Below are positions 52,575 to 63,756 of a stretch of 64,000 bases of DNA, piece after piece. Source of the stretch: Bradysia coprophila (lineage: Eukaryota > Arthropoda > Insecta > Diptera > Sciaridae); the NCBI RefSeq assembly GCF_014529535.1, contig NW_023503501.1:1246150-1310149 (forward strand). Direction: 5' to 3'. The notes under the pieces were generated by a model. It saw only the letters and a list, made by a program, of their open reading frames with translations. It made no database searches and was not told the DNA's origin. Made by a program: the position numbers and the translations under genes. The first letter of the stretch is position 1, and each line of letters starts with the position of its first letter.

Positions 52575-53365
52575 TATGGGTGATGAGTTGTCTGTACGTA
52601 GTGTTAGATGATATTCAGAAAATTTTGTGCTAAGAAGTGTGAGGTATTCTTTATCAATGCGACTGATGATGAAGGGGCTCATTTGTATGCTGAGATATTA
52701 GCTTTATTGCCGGGTATTAATGAGGTGGATGAGTGTACCCTTGAGTTGTTAGGCTCACCGGTGTTTGAGACAGGTTTAGAGAGGATGTTTTCGTCTAAGG
52801 TTAAATCAATCCAATTGATGTGTGATCGATTGAAGTTGATGGACGTACATCCTGCTTTGTGTGTTTTTAGGAAATCTTTAAGCAGTTGTAGGTTCAGTTA
52901 TTTGATGCGAGCTTCTAGAGCTTACTTGCTTCCAGATAAGCTGATGTCTGTTGACAAAATTTTTAGGTAAACATTGGAGTCGATTACTAATAATAGGGTA
53001 GAAGTCCATTCTTAGGATCAAGCGTCGCTTGTCGCTTCCCTTGTCTTTCGGGGGTATGGGTATTAGGAAAGTAGAGTATTTGGCAATACCAGCCTACTTA
53101 TCGCAGTCTTTTCTTCATCAGATTTGTGTGACGTGATTCTTCGAAGATTTGATTTACGAATAATTGATGAACAGATTATGCAATTAATTAGTGAAATTCA
53201 TCAAGAATTCGTTCCAGAAAACGATATTCTTTAAAAGGAAAAAAAAAAATTGGGACATTCCAAAGATCAAAAATCAATTTAACGAATTGTTTGAAAATGG
53301 TGACCGGCACGGAAAACTCATATATGCACCCCAGACGAAGAAATCGGGAACAGCTTCACGATTAT
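52575..53365 (+). mobile_element. non-LTR retroelement remnant, RT C-terminal region (part A)
   Basis: A 120-codon frame 52608-52970 reads AEILALLPGINEVDECTLEL, LLGSPVFETGLERM, LCVFRKSLSSCRFSYLMRAS. After stops and frameshifts it continues to about 53340 (KLIYAPQTKKSG). This matches the region downstream of the RT domain in a class of invertebrate non-LTR elements. Part B at 55420-56108 continues the same protein, so this copy was split by an insertion. Confidence 0.72.
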
Positions 53366-53730
53366 AGAACATTAGTTGTGTGCTGCATATTGATCTGAGG
53401 ATCATACAATGCCCGCCTAATGAATATTGTTGTTGTGTGGTGGATATTATTTTTCAGCGTGCAGGTCTTAGCTGTATGCCTGTTTTATAATATAAAATAA
53501 CGCCATTTTTTTCAATTCAATAAACAACCTAATTTATCGTTTAATAGAAGAAATTGATTTAATTAACTTTATCAATTTTATTTGCGTTAGCAAAAAAAAA
53601 ACAAAAAAACTTTTTCAAATTTTTTTTTTTTTCAATTTTATTATTATTATTTGTTATTAGCCGTAGATTTATATTTAAATTCATCATATTAAATTGCTAA
53701 CAGAATTTTTTTTTTGCTTACGTTTTTTTT

Positions 53731-53828
53731 CGGTCACCCACCCAAGTACGGACCGCGACCATCGATGCTTAACCTCAGTTTCTGACTGCCAACGACTTTA
53801 CCACTGCTGCTATACTGCTTGCATATAG
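53731..53828 (-). repeat. 5S-rRNA-like sequence (probable SINE3-type head)
   Basis: On the minus strand: cagtggtaaagtcgttggc, gaggttaagcatcgatggtc and cgtacttgggtgggtgacc, in the order of the internal Pol III promoter of 5S rRNA (A box, intermediate element, C box). Overall identity is too low for a working 5S gene, and it lies in a repeat block. A 5S-derived SINE is likely. Confidence 0.6.
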
Positions 53829-54551
53829 TGGCAGTCTTATTTCGAACCGTTGTTACTTTGCTTTATGCAGCACACAGGCATATTTATACCTGCATGCTGA
53901 ATATTGACTAAATGAATAAAGTCGTCCGTATTTAGAATGGGTTATGCAACAACATTTAATTGAATTTATTTTCTATGAAATGTAGTACTTCTCTCCACTA
54001 AGCAATGTCATCGGATATTTATTATTTTAATTCTGAGCCTGGTTCTGAATTAGAGGTTTTTTCAATCGTTCTACAAAAAAACTGTTCACATTAATAGTGA
54101 GCATCTATTACGCGAATTAATAAATTAAGATTGGCTCACCTAGTTTGTGTATATTACGTAGGTAAGCACGGGGTTTCAGGAAGTTTCGAACATTTAGTTT
54201 TTTCATGTTGCAGATATTGCAGTGTCAAATTCTGTCCAAGATGTGACATATTTGCAAGGTATTGGCCTTTTTCACAAAGTATAATCAGCGTAACCTTCGT
54301 AAAAAGAATCTTGAATCTGACAAGAGCACGTGTGCCAACGTGTAAAAAACAAATGTTCAAAACCCCCTGCTGAACCGTGGCGATCCTCTTGTCAAACGGA
54401 CAGTACATAAACAAATTCCATCATTTATTGCTGAATACAACCAACTATTTCTGTTAACATTTCAAAAGCCTTTAACACCGAAAATGGATTTAAAAGTTCG
54501 TTCGTCAAAATTTCTATTGAAATACATAAATGTAACATTATCATTGCATAT

Positions 54552-55406
54552 TAATTCGGTAAAAATAGAAATAACTTTAAATGAAGGAATAAAATTAGAT
54601 TTGATAATCATCTTTATGCGTATGTTCTTGAGATCTTCCTTTTATTTCATGAAAACAGTAAATTTATTCTAAATACAGACGACTTTATTCATTTAGTCAA
54701 TATTCAGCATGCAGGTATAGTTCGATAGTACCATTTAGTCAATATTCGGCATGCAGGTAAAGTTAAGTAATACATCCCACAACTAATTTGAAGATATAAT
54801 TCAGCACACAGCAAATATATACCTGGGAACCTCACAATATTCCTACGAGCTGAATAATATTGTTGCCGGAACTATATTTTGAAAATATTCATATTACATG
54901 TTTATTGTAATACAACACACAGGAACATTATTCAGTCTGCAGCAAATATATGCAGCGCACAACAAATGTCGAATTTACCGAATTTTCCGTGTAATTCGGT
55001 AAAAATAGAAATAACTTTAAATGAAGGAATAAAATTAGATTTGATAATCATCTTTATGCGTATGTTCTTGAGATCTTCCTTTTATTTCATTAAAACAATA
55101 AATTTATTGTTGCATAGTCCATTCTAAATACAGACGACTTTATTCATTCAGTCAATATTCAGCATGCAGGTATAGTTCGATAGTACCATTTAGTCAACTA
55201 ATTTGAAGATATAATTCAGCACACAGCAAATATATGCCTGAGAACCTCACAATATTCCTACGAGCTGAATAATATTGTTGCCGGAACTATATTTTGAAAA
55301 TATTCATATTACATGTTTATTGTAATACAACACACGGGAACATTATTCAGTCTGCAGCAAATATATGCAGCACACAACAAATGTCGAATTTGCCGAATTT
55401 TCCGTG
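54552..55406 (+). repeat. tandem duplication of a 415-440-bp unit
   Basis: aattcggtaaaaatagaaat begins at 54553 and again at 54993. Both copies proceed through the same phrases to gccgaattttccgtgt-like ends (54961-54990, 55385-55406). The second copy has a 24-bp insertion near 55108 and lacks about 45 bp of the first. Confidence 0.88.
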
Positions 55407-55419
55407 TGAAAACTCGTGA

Positions 55420-56108
55420 CTAAGGAATCTTCAAAGTGGTTGCAAGTGATCCCATCGAGTCAGTTAGGATAACAATTCTGCTACAATTGCTGTTGGTCTT
55501 CGATTAGGCACTCAAATATGTGAGGAGCATAAATGTCTTTGCGGTAAAACGGTCGAAAAAGATGGATTGCATGGTTTATCTTGTGTTAAATGCGCAAAAG
55601 GAGAATACGTTAGACATGATACTATGAATAACATATTTGCTTATGCTTTCTCTAGTACAGGTGTTCCAAATATAGTACAGCCTCCAGGTATTTCAAGAGA
55701 TGATGGTAAAAGACCTGACGGTATGACTTTGATACCATGGAGTCATGGGAGATCACTCTTGTGGTATGTTACCGTCCGGGATACCATGGCTGTATCATAT
55801 ATTAATGATTCATCAAAGAAAGCACGCTCCATTGCTGAAAAGCAGAGAGACATAAGCATAACCATTACATTTCTTTGAAACAAAACTATTTGCTAACCCC
55901 ACTTGCTTTCGAGACTTTAGGTTGCATGGGTCCGGAAACAAAGAAATTTATTGATAAATTGGGCTCTTTAATGAAAAAGGCAATAGGTGAGGTAAAATCG
56001 AAAGAATACCTTCTGCAAAGAATTTCGATCGCAATTCAACGTGGTAACGCTGCTTGTATTTTGGGAACATTAGGGAAGCAGAAGATCGATGATATTTATT
56101 TACTGTAG
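55420..56108 (+). mobile_element. non-LTR retroelement C-terminus with CCHC and endonuclease-like motifs (part B)
   Basis: Translated pieces give a zinc-knuckle-like Cys/His cluster (ICEEHKCLCG, then LHGLSCVKC), followed by PPGISRDDGKRPDGMTLIPW and GRSLLWYVTVRD. This order resembles the CCHC plus restriction-like endonuclease end of R2-clade elements, where PD and a following D are catalytic. Here the D expected before VTV reads as Y. It finishes NAACILGTLGKQKIDDIYLL and a stop at 56106-56108. Frame changes near 55490 and 55860 show the copy is dead. R2-like classification is inference. Confidence 0.72.
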
Positions 56109-57350
56109 TTTTTAATTTTTGATTTTTTTGAAAAGATCGATTTTTTACCTGCTGCGCCATAATTGTGAGCAGTCTTTTTTGTCGCATTTAAAATAAAATA
56201 AATTCATTTAAATTAAGTGCTCATTGCATATGTATCAATCCATCGTTCTCAATAACATAGTAGTTTCGAAGGAGTTCATCTTGAACTTTATGAAGTCATA
56301 AAATATTGAAGCTTTTTCACATGTCAGCACACGTGGTTGATATTTCAAAAGTAATGGAATTTCCAGAACTTACCTCTATTCACACCAAAAATTCTGTAGA
56401 GATAAAAAAAAAAAATTGGTAAATAATCGACTTACCAATAAAGTATTACTCGTCCTCATAAAATAATTTATGAAGTGAATCTACAGCATGTTTCTAAGTG
56501 GCGTGTTTTAAATCAACACTTACACGTGTACAAGGTTATCGAAATTCTTTTTAGTTATAATAAGTTTGACCTGTGATCACAATGCATTTCAAGTGTTGTT
56601 TCGACGAATAGAAATATTGAAACTTTAAACCTTTTTGAATAATTTAATAGACCTGACATAGGACTTGACACAGTCACACCGCACAAACTTTGCGGATAAT
56701 TTAAGTTAATTAGAAATCGAATGAATCATAGGAGCCATTCATATGAAGGAGACCAAAAAGTCATAAAATATTGAAGCTTTTTAACATGTTAGTACACATA
56801 ATGTGGCTGATTATTCAGATGTAATGGAATTTCAGACACTTAACTCGTATCTATGGTTCCTCGAATAAGCCCATATCCGGAAGGATAGTTCGTAAAGCCA
56901 GCGAGAATGAGGTTAAATTTGGGGCCATTTAGTGTCCCTTTTTAAAACACTTACAGTTCAGGAAAAACTGTTTATCTACTGTAAGTTGAAAACATTAGCC
57001 AGCAGAATAACCAGCTTAGTGTACTAAAACATTTTCTGAAAAATCATGTCCGGAGCGATAGCGGAGGACTTGACGCAGTCTAATCCCCAAAAAAGAAATG
57101 AAGAAAAGGTTTTGAGACGCGTCAACTATGTATAGCCGAACATTTCAACATTTCAGTTTCTACCATTTGGTATTTATCACCCTATTCCATCATATTCTTG
57201 CTTTAAATACGAACAAAACGAGCTGTCACTCGACCATGTAGGTTTAAAATTACCGGAGATACATCGTTTTGAAATTGGTCACTTTTCGTATTAAAAACAC
57301 AAATTGACTTTTTCCAAACAATCAAAATCTTTCAACTTACTCTGTATGCT

Positions 57351-57370
57351 TCTATCTATCTATCTATCTG
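57351..57370 (+). repeat. (TATC)n microsatellite
   Basis: A short run of about four TATC units. Confidence 0.8.
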
Positions 57371-57751
57371 GAGTCAGGTAATCTCCATGAAACTTTGCAG
57401 GCACCTTAATCAGGCCATCAGAACTAAAGTTTCATTCATCATTATCCCAGGAAAAATCAGAATTTCGTGTTATAATTTAATTAATTAATTTTCGGAACAA
57501 TTTCTCTCATATAAAAATGTATACAGCCATTTTGTGATGATAGTGTTGTTATGATTGTTGTGAAGTTGGTTGTAATTTGGCGTGGTGAATTTTTTGTATG
57601 AAATGTGGTGTATAACCAGCGTATCTGCATCTGCGTGACCTCCCCAAAATATACAGCCTTGGTTTTCATGGCGAGCAGTCGGAAAAATTTGGTCACTTTC
57701 GGTGTATATTGGGCAACTGGAAAAATGTGGTCACTTTCGGAGTAGCTGATT

Positions 57752-57928
57752 TTCGTCAAATTTTTGAACTTCGTCAAATTTTTGAATTTCGTCAAATTTT
57801 TGAATTTCGTCAAATTTTTGAATTTCGTCAAATTTTTGAATTTCGTCAAATTTTTGAATTTCGTCAAATTTTTGAATTTCGTCAAATTTTTGAATTTCGT
57901 CAAATTTTTGAATTTCGTCAAATTTTAG
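57752..57928. repeat. 18-bp minisatellite
   Basis: The unit ttcgtcaaatttttgaat occurs nine times without indels (57752-57913) plus a partial unit. It is open in both strands (RQIFEF and LTKFKN repeats), so the 89- and 146-codon frames here are artefacts. Confidence 0.95.
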
Positions 57929-57948
57929 TATTGCGACAAATTCTTCGA

Positions 57949-58052
57949 GAAAAGTGTGACGCAGTCTTTGTGAAATGAATGATATCGCTTGTTTGAACTA
58001 ATTGGGTGTAAAATTTGATTTGAACTACAAAGACTGCGTCACACTTTTTTTT
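57949..58052. repeat. inverted repeat beside the 18-bp array
   Basis: agaaaagtgtgacgcagtct (57949, then ttg) is inverted at 58027-58052 with a 55-bp loop. Confidence 0.7.
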
Positions 58053-58304
58053 CCTGGGCACTTGACCTGAAACTGAAAAGAACATTCACTAGCGCGAAGT
58101 GTTTCTTGGTTTCTATTTATTCAAGTAACATTTGATAAACTAGGTACAACAAAGGTAAAGTTATAGTGTTTTGCGTGTAGGAGAATTTGTCGATGACGAG
58201 AAATCACCAATTGGGGAAAAGTGTTGCAATTGTCGGGTTTAAGCTGTACTTCACTTGCACTGTGTACAGTTCTTGCGAAACATATGCTACCATTTTCACT
58301 TTTT

Positions 58305-59655
58305 TTATTGAAGGCTTTTTAAGATGTTGAACATGCTGTAGGCACCATTGACAATCTGTTCGTAAGGAATAGATTCAGTTAAAGTTGAAATCAGATTCAA
58401 AACTTTTTCACTCACCGTCATAAAAGTTTCCAAGTTCATTGGATATATCAAGACGACAAGTTGTTGAGGTTGCTTCAACACCTCGCCCATGATGACAACA
58501 TACTTCTTACACGATTCTGTCTGCTCAATCCAATTTGACTCAAATAAACAGTAAGACAGTCGGTCACTGGCAACGGTAATGTCATTCGCCAGGTACATAA
58601 TCAAAAAAATATCAAAAATTGCGTAGAGCAGCACAACAACATAAAATTCTATTTGAACAATATTTTGGTTCGACGACTAAATTCAGATGAGATTACAAAT
58701 TGAACATTTTTATATACCGAACTTCATTAGTTGTGTTAGTAGGTACTCACAAATACTAAGCTGTAAACTGAAGTACAAATAATGATGCCACTGGTTGTGA
58801 TTTGGACCAAAAATAATGTCGAGAAAAATGATCTGAATCGCTCTATTGTTCTGTTTTGGAATGAAATCCATAGGTTAATGGGAAAGTGACTTTAGAATGA
58901 GCGAACTCGTACTCGTTCAAGTTGCGATGAGCTTTGATCAAAACAATTAAATCTTCAACAAACCCACTTCGTTGTATCAACCTGAATTCTTTCTGTTTTT
59001 TGACAGCTTTCATTCCCACTCCCAATTTTCTCAATTTATTTCCTAACAGTTCGTATTCGATGGAGTAGTTCAACAGCATGTACCAAATTAGTATGGTAAT
59101 TAAGTTAGCAGTGACGTACAAGGTAGATGACAATGACACGAAGAAATACGCCAACCAATAAATAATTTCTGAACTGTTCCACGAGAAACTGATAAAAAAG
59201 GGTAACCCTTTATCGGCGGAAAATATTGGGAATTTTATCACAATCAGCAATGGAACAGTGACAAATGTTGCCAGACAATACATCCGTACGAAATTCATAA
59301 ATTCTTTGATCTTTTTGACTGTTTCGTCATATTCTTCACGATTTTCAATTGAATGAACAACGATCGGATCAAATAAAAATTCGAGGATTTCTTGTTTCTT
59401 AAACAGGACGTACAGAATTTTTACGTATAAAACCGCCGCTATAATTGTAAGCTGTACTGAGAAAACAGATTCATTTCGATCACATAGAAAAGCGTTGGCC
59501 GTGAAGAATATCGGGTACAATGCCCCAAAGAAGGTGTAAAAGAATTTCTTGGCGACTTTAAGGTAATTGGGCTCTTCGTCACTTTGCCATATTCCCATTC
59601 GGTAAAATATTTTTAAAATTCGCTGAAGCGCTTCGTCCAGTTCAATCGAAAACAT
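58305..59655 (-). CDS. Odorant receptor (7tm_6 family), copy 1
   Basis: Minus-strand exons 58913-59655, 58751-58850, 58416-58676 and 58305-58355 give 384 residues. The start ATG (59653-59655) and MF(S/T)I beginning are shared with copy 2. Several hydrophobic segments are visible (for example FFYTFFGALYPIFFTANAF and YWLAYFFVSLSSTLYVTANL), consistent with seven membrane spans. The C-terminus PMNLETFMT then NGAYSMFNILKSL is the insect OR signature. Insect ORs form ligand-gated cation channels with Orco in olfactory neuron dendrites. The last intron (58356-58415) is only 60 nt, a multiple of three with no stop, so unspliced reading stays open; removing it restores the family motif. A shared TTTATT (AATAAA on the coding strand) lies at 58116-58121. 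The specific receptor number and ligand are unknown. Confidence 0.92.
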
Positions 59656-59795
59656 TTTCTTAGAAATTTATTGTCGACCGTTTCACTACGCTGCCAAACT
59701 GACACTGATTGTATGCAGCGCTTGAATTCATTGTAGAACCAGTGTCACTGTACATCAATCACCAGGCAACGTATATCGAACTATTTTAATATATG

Positions 59796-61204
59796 CAGAT
59801 CAATTTTTTTATAGAGATAAACTTAACATCACAGTGAAAAAGAGGAACTAAGACGATATGCTATCACCAATGACAATGACAACAAGGCGACAAAAAAAAT
59901 GAACAAAAACTTATGCCATTGCGGTAAATAAGTCGATAAGTCTAAGTCACATGCTCATAAGTCGAAAGATTTAGTACTGGAACGATGTTTTCTGCATGAG
60001 TGAGTGACGAAATTATCGGAACTGACATGAATCCATCTCAACCTTCCCAAAAGTCTTATCTAGAATTCGCCTAGTCGGTTGGCCTGTAGAGGTGCCACAT
60101 TTTTTTTATAGTCCTTCAATCTGCTTCAATCTCACTGTACTATTTTTTTTGTGTAACAACTTCACATTGGTTCATTCCCATGAAATGTCACAGCAGTAAA
60201 GTTTGTTCATGAAAAAATAATTCAGTGACAGCGGTCTTTTTATGAAGAAATGTATTAAATTGTAATAGATTTTACCTTTAGTTTCTAAACTACATTCTCC
60301 TATACTACCCAAAAGAATATGAGAAATCCTTACATTCGTGAAACCGGTGAATGAGGAAAAATCTTTTTGTCATTTGATCCCACAAATGCAGTTCATGCTG
60401 GGGTGTGTACAAGAATTGTATTTCATTCACTGACGTTAACTTTTGTCGCTCAATTAATACTGTCAAAGTTAACTGTGAGGTTAGATTCTCCACGGTCGAT
60501 TTTGTCCGTGAAGAATTAACTTGTCAGTGAAACTTGACATTTTTGATGTTAAAAGGTTTTCGATTTTCGTGTTGATGAATAATAATTATTTTTGAGTGAT
60601 GACATTGTGTTCAAATAGTGAAAATCAATTAATTAAATTTTGTTTTTATTTCAACAACAGTTGTCAAAATTTACTTTCATTAACTCAGCGCGTTCACTGA
60701 GCGACGAAAAAATAGAATTTCTGTACGTGCTTCAAATGTTCTTTAGATTGTCATTGAAAAGTGAGTCATAGCTGTAAACAGCTATTCAAAATTCAAATAT
60801 TTACTGCGACTTACTTTTAAAACCTTCGTTCAGGGAATCTGCATTACGTCAAATTCAAGTTACCTTGCTATCTGTAAACGAAAAGGACACACCCACATTC
60901 AAGAGACACTTTCTCATTTTTATTTGTCATTTTGTTCTATTGAGAGTGGCCTTGCCAATACTCTCTCTAGCAATCAAACTACTTTTTTTAAGGTGGTGAA
61001 AGTGTCAAGTAGCCTTTCGAGTTTACATATAAATTACAGCGTAGTCAGTCAAAATGTAGAATAGTGTTTGTAGAATACAAAGAAGTAAGATGTGAATTTG
61101 ACACAGAGAGCTGAGAGTTTGTTTGCTAGAGAAAATATTATGCCCTTGCTCAATCTAACATATGGATAGGGATTTGACACATGTCATAGCTGCAAGTTGG
61201 ATTT
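59796..61204. other. spacer between the two receptor units
   Basis: No gene was recognised. A ccttgccaatactctctcta motif near 60950 matches dispersed copies near 3460 and 49080. A 62-codon minus frame at 60305-60493 has no recognisable features. Confidence 0.35.
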
Positions 61205-63620
61205 CTCCAATATTCCTCTTAGAATAATTTATGAATTGAATCTATAGCATGTTTGTAACTGACGTGTTTCATGTCAACACTTTACAAGTGTACAAGGTTA
61301 TCGAAATCCTATTTAGTTAATAAGTTTGTCCTGTGACTACAATGAATAGCAAGTGTTGTCTCGACGAACAGAAATACCGAAACTTTAAACCTTTTTGAAT
61401 AATTTAACAGACTTGGCATATCTTGCAGATAATTGAAGTTAATCAAACATTGGAACCTTTATTACTTTCTAGTAACAACACAGTAGACTTGTAGAAGTTT
61501 TTTTTTAACATGTCAGTTGACGTAATGTAAATAATTATTCAGGAGAATTTCCGAAACTTACCTCGTGACTATGGTTCCAGAGATAAGCTCATTTCCGGCT
61601 GATAGATCTAAAAGCCAGCTAGAATAGGGTCAAAGTTAGGGCCTTTTAGTGTCACCTTTCAGAGAAACGGAAATAACTTGGACACTTTTACAGTTCAGGA
61701 AAAACTATTCTTCCAGAAAATGTTTTAGAACATTAATGATAATTTTTCTAGTATATACTAGAATATATATGTATATATATATATAACCAGCTCGCGACAC
61801 CCAAATTGTCAAATTTTCGTTAAGTTCACCAGTGTCTGCGCCGTTCTTTTTAGAATTAAGAGACTGGGCACTTGACCTGAAACTGAAAAGAACATTTACC
61901 AGCACAAAGTGTTTCTTGGTTTCTATTTATTCAAGTAACATTTGATAAACTAAGTACAGCAAAAGGAAAGTGATTGTGTTTGGTATGTAGAGAATTTGCC
62001 GATGTCGAAGAACTACCAATTCGTGGAAAAGTGTTGCAATTGTCGGGTTTAAGCTATACTTCACTTGCACTGTGAACAGTTTTTTGACACACATAGTACC
62101 ATTTTTGCTTTTTTATTGAAGGCTTTTTAAGATGTTGAACATGCTGTAGGCACCGTTGACAATCTGTTCGTAAGGAATAGATTCAGTTAAAGTTGAAATC
62201 AGATTCAAAACTTTTTCACTCACCGTCATAAAGGTTTCCAAGTTCATTGGATATATCAAGACGACAAGTTGTTGCGGTTGCTTCAACACCTCGCCCATGA
62301 TGAGAACATGCTTTTTACACGATTGTGTCTGCTCAATCCAATTTGACTCAAATAAGCAGTAAGACAGTCGGTCGCTTGTAACGGTAATGTCATTCGCCAG
62401 GTACATAACCAAAAAAATATCAAAAATTGCGTAGAGCAGCACAACCACATAAAATACTGGTTGAACGATGTTTTGGTTCGAAGTCTAAATTGAGAAGAAA
62501 TTACGAATTGAACATTTTTGTCTACCGAAAGTCATTAGTAGTGTTAATAGGTACTCACAAAGGCTAAGCTGTAAACTGAAGTACAAATTGTAATGCCACT
62601 GGTTGTGATTTGGACCAAAAATAATGTCGAGAAAAAGGATCTGAATCTCTCTATTGTTCTGTTTTGGAAAGAAAAGTTTATTCGAAATCTAATACCGATA
62701 TTGAACAGTCGTACTTGGCCAAGTTCCGATGAGTTTTTACCAATACAATTAAATCTTGAACGAACCCACTTCGTTGTGTCAACCTGAATTGTTTCTGTTT
62801 TTTTGCCCTTTTCGCAATGGTTTTCTTCACCACACCTAATTTTCTGAATTTATTTCCCAAAAGCTCGTAGTCGATGGAGTAATTTAACATCATGTACCAA
62901 ATTAGTACGGTTATCAAGTTCATTACAGCGTACAAGAAACATGACAATGACAAGAACAAATACGCCAACCAATAAACAATTTCCGAACGGTTCCATGAGA
63001 AACTGATAAAAAGAGGCAAGCCTTTATCGGTTGAGAATATTGGCAGTTTTATTAGAACCACCACTGGAACAGTGACAAATGTTGCCAGACAATACATCCG
63101 TACGAAATTCATGAATTTGTTGATCTTTTTTACTGTTTCGTCATATTCTTCACGATTTTCAATTGAATGAACAACGATCGGATCACATACAAATGTGAGG
63201 ATTTCTTGTTTTTCAAACAGGATGTACAGAATTTTCACGTATGCTATCGTCGCTGTAATTGAAATCTGTACTGAGAAAACGGATTCAATTCGATCGTCAC
63301 ATAGAAAAGCATTAGCCGCGAAGAATATCGGGAAAAATGTACCCAAAAAACTATAGAACAATTTCTTGCCGATTTTACGGTAATTGGACTCTTCGTCCGT
63401 TTGCCATATTCCCAATCGGTAAAATATTTTTATGATTAGCTGAATAGTTTTGTCCACTTGAATCGTAAACATTTTCTTAGAATTGTATTGTCGACCGTTA
63501 CGATCCACAGTTAAACTGACACTGATTGTATACAACAATTGAATCCGTTATAGAACTAGTGTCACAGTACAGTACATTCATCACCTGTAAGTGTATATAG
63601 AACTATTTTCATATAAATAT
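61205..63620 (-). repeat. duplicated odorant-receptor unit 2
   Basis: The partner of 56440-59795. Its 3' flank is about 1 kb shorter because it lacks the minisatellite-bearing insertion. A (TA)n run lies at 61763-61784. Confidence 0.8.
62113..63472 (-). CDS. Odorant receptor (7tm_6 family), copy 2
   Basis: Minus-strand exons 62715-63472, 62559-62658, 62224-62484 and 62113-62163 give 389 residues. Exons 2-4 have the same lengths and phases as copy 1 (100, 261, 51 nt), and the same 60-nt in-frame last intron (62164-62223). I chose the ATG at 63470-63472 because it matches copy 1; the frame stays open upstream but without a conserved start. Exon 1 is 15 nt longer, mainly in the intracellular basic segment (RKLGVVKKTIAKRAKKQK) and one residue near DDRIES. 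Motifs include QITTSGITICTSVYSLAF and PMNLETFMT. The AATAAA signal is at 61926-61931. Both copies look intact, so the duplication has probably yielded two functional receptors. Confidence 0.92.
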
Positions 63621-63756
63621 TGAAACGACAGAATATTCTTGCGGCACTTCCTAACTTCAATCTTTTTTTTTTTAGATTTGAGCGGTTGTCGACATGAGAT
63701 ATTTACAAAACTAGTGACCCCTTACCTCAAAACTTCCAAAATAACTATATCAGGCA

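Larger units (their letters stand above)
53366..55419. repeat. about 2 kb inserted repeat block splitting the retroelement
   Basis: The block contains a 5S-like segment, poly-T/A tracts, an inverted pair (53887-53943 versus 55116-55172, also 54668-54722) and a tandem duplication (54552-55406). No coding sequence was recognised. Confidence 0.65.
56440..59795 (-). repeat. duplicated odorant-receptor unit 1
   Basis: Homology to 61205-63620 covers the receptor gene, about 100 bp upstream (cgaccgtt, aactgacactgattgtat) and a long 3' flank (56458-57060 versus 61210-61740; 58050-58150 versus 61865-61960). This copy gained extra sequence at about 57070-58050. Confidence 0.8.

Noticed and set aside
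57481-57978. 146-codon minus and 89-codon plus open frames
   Set aside because: They are driven by the 18-bp minisatellite, open on both strands.
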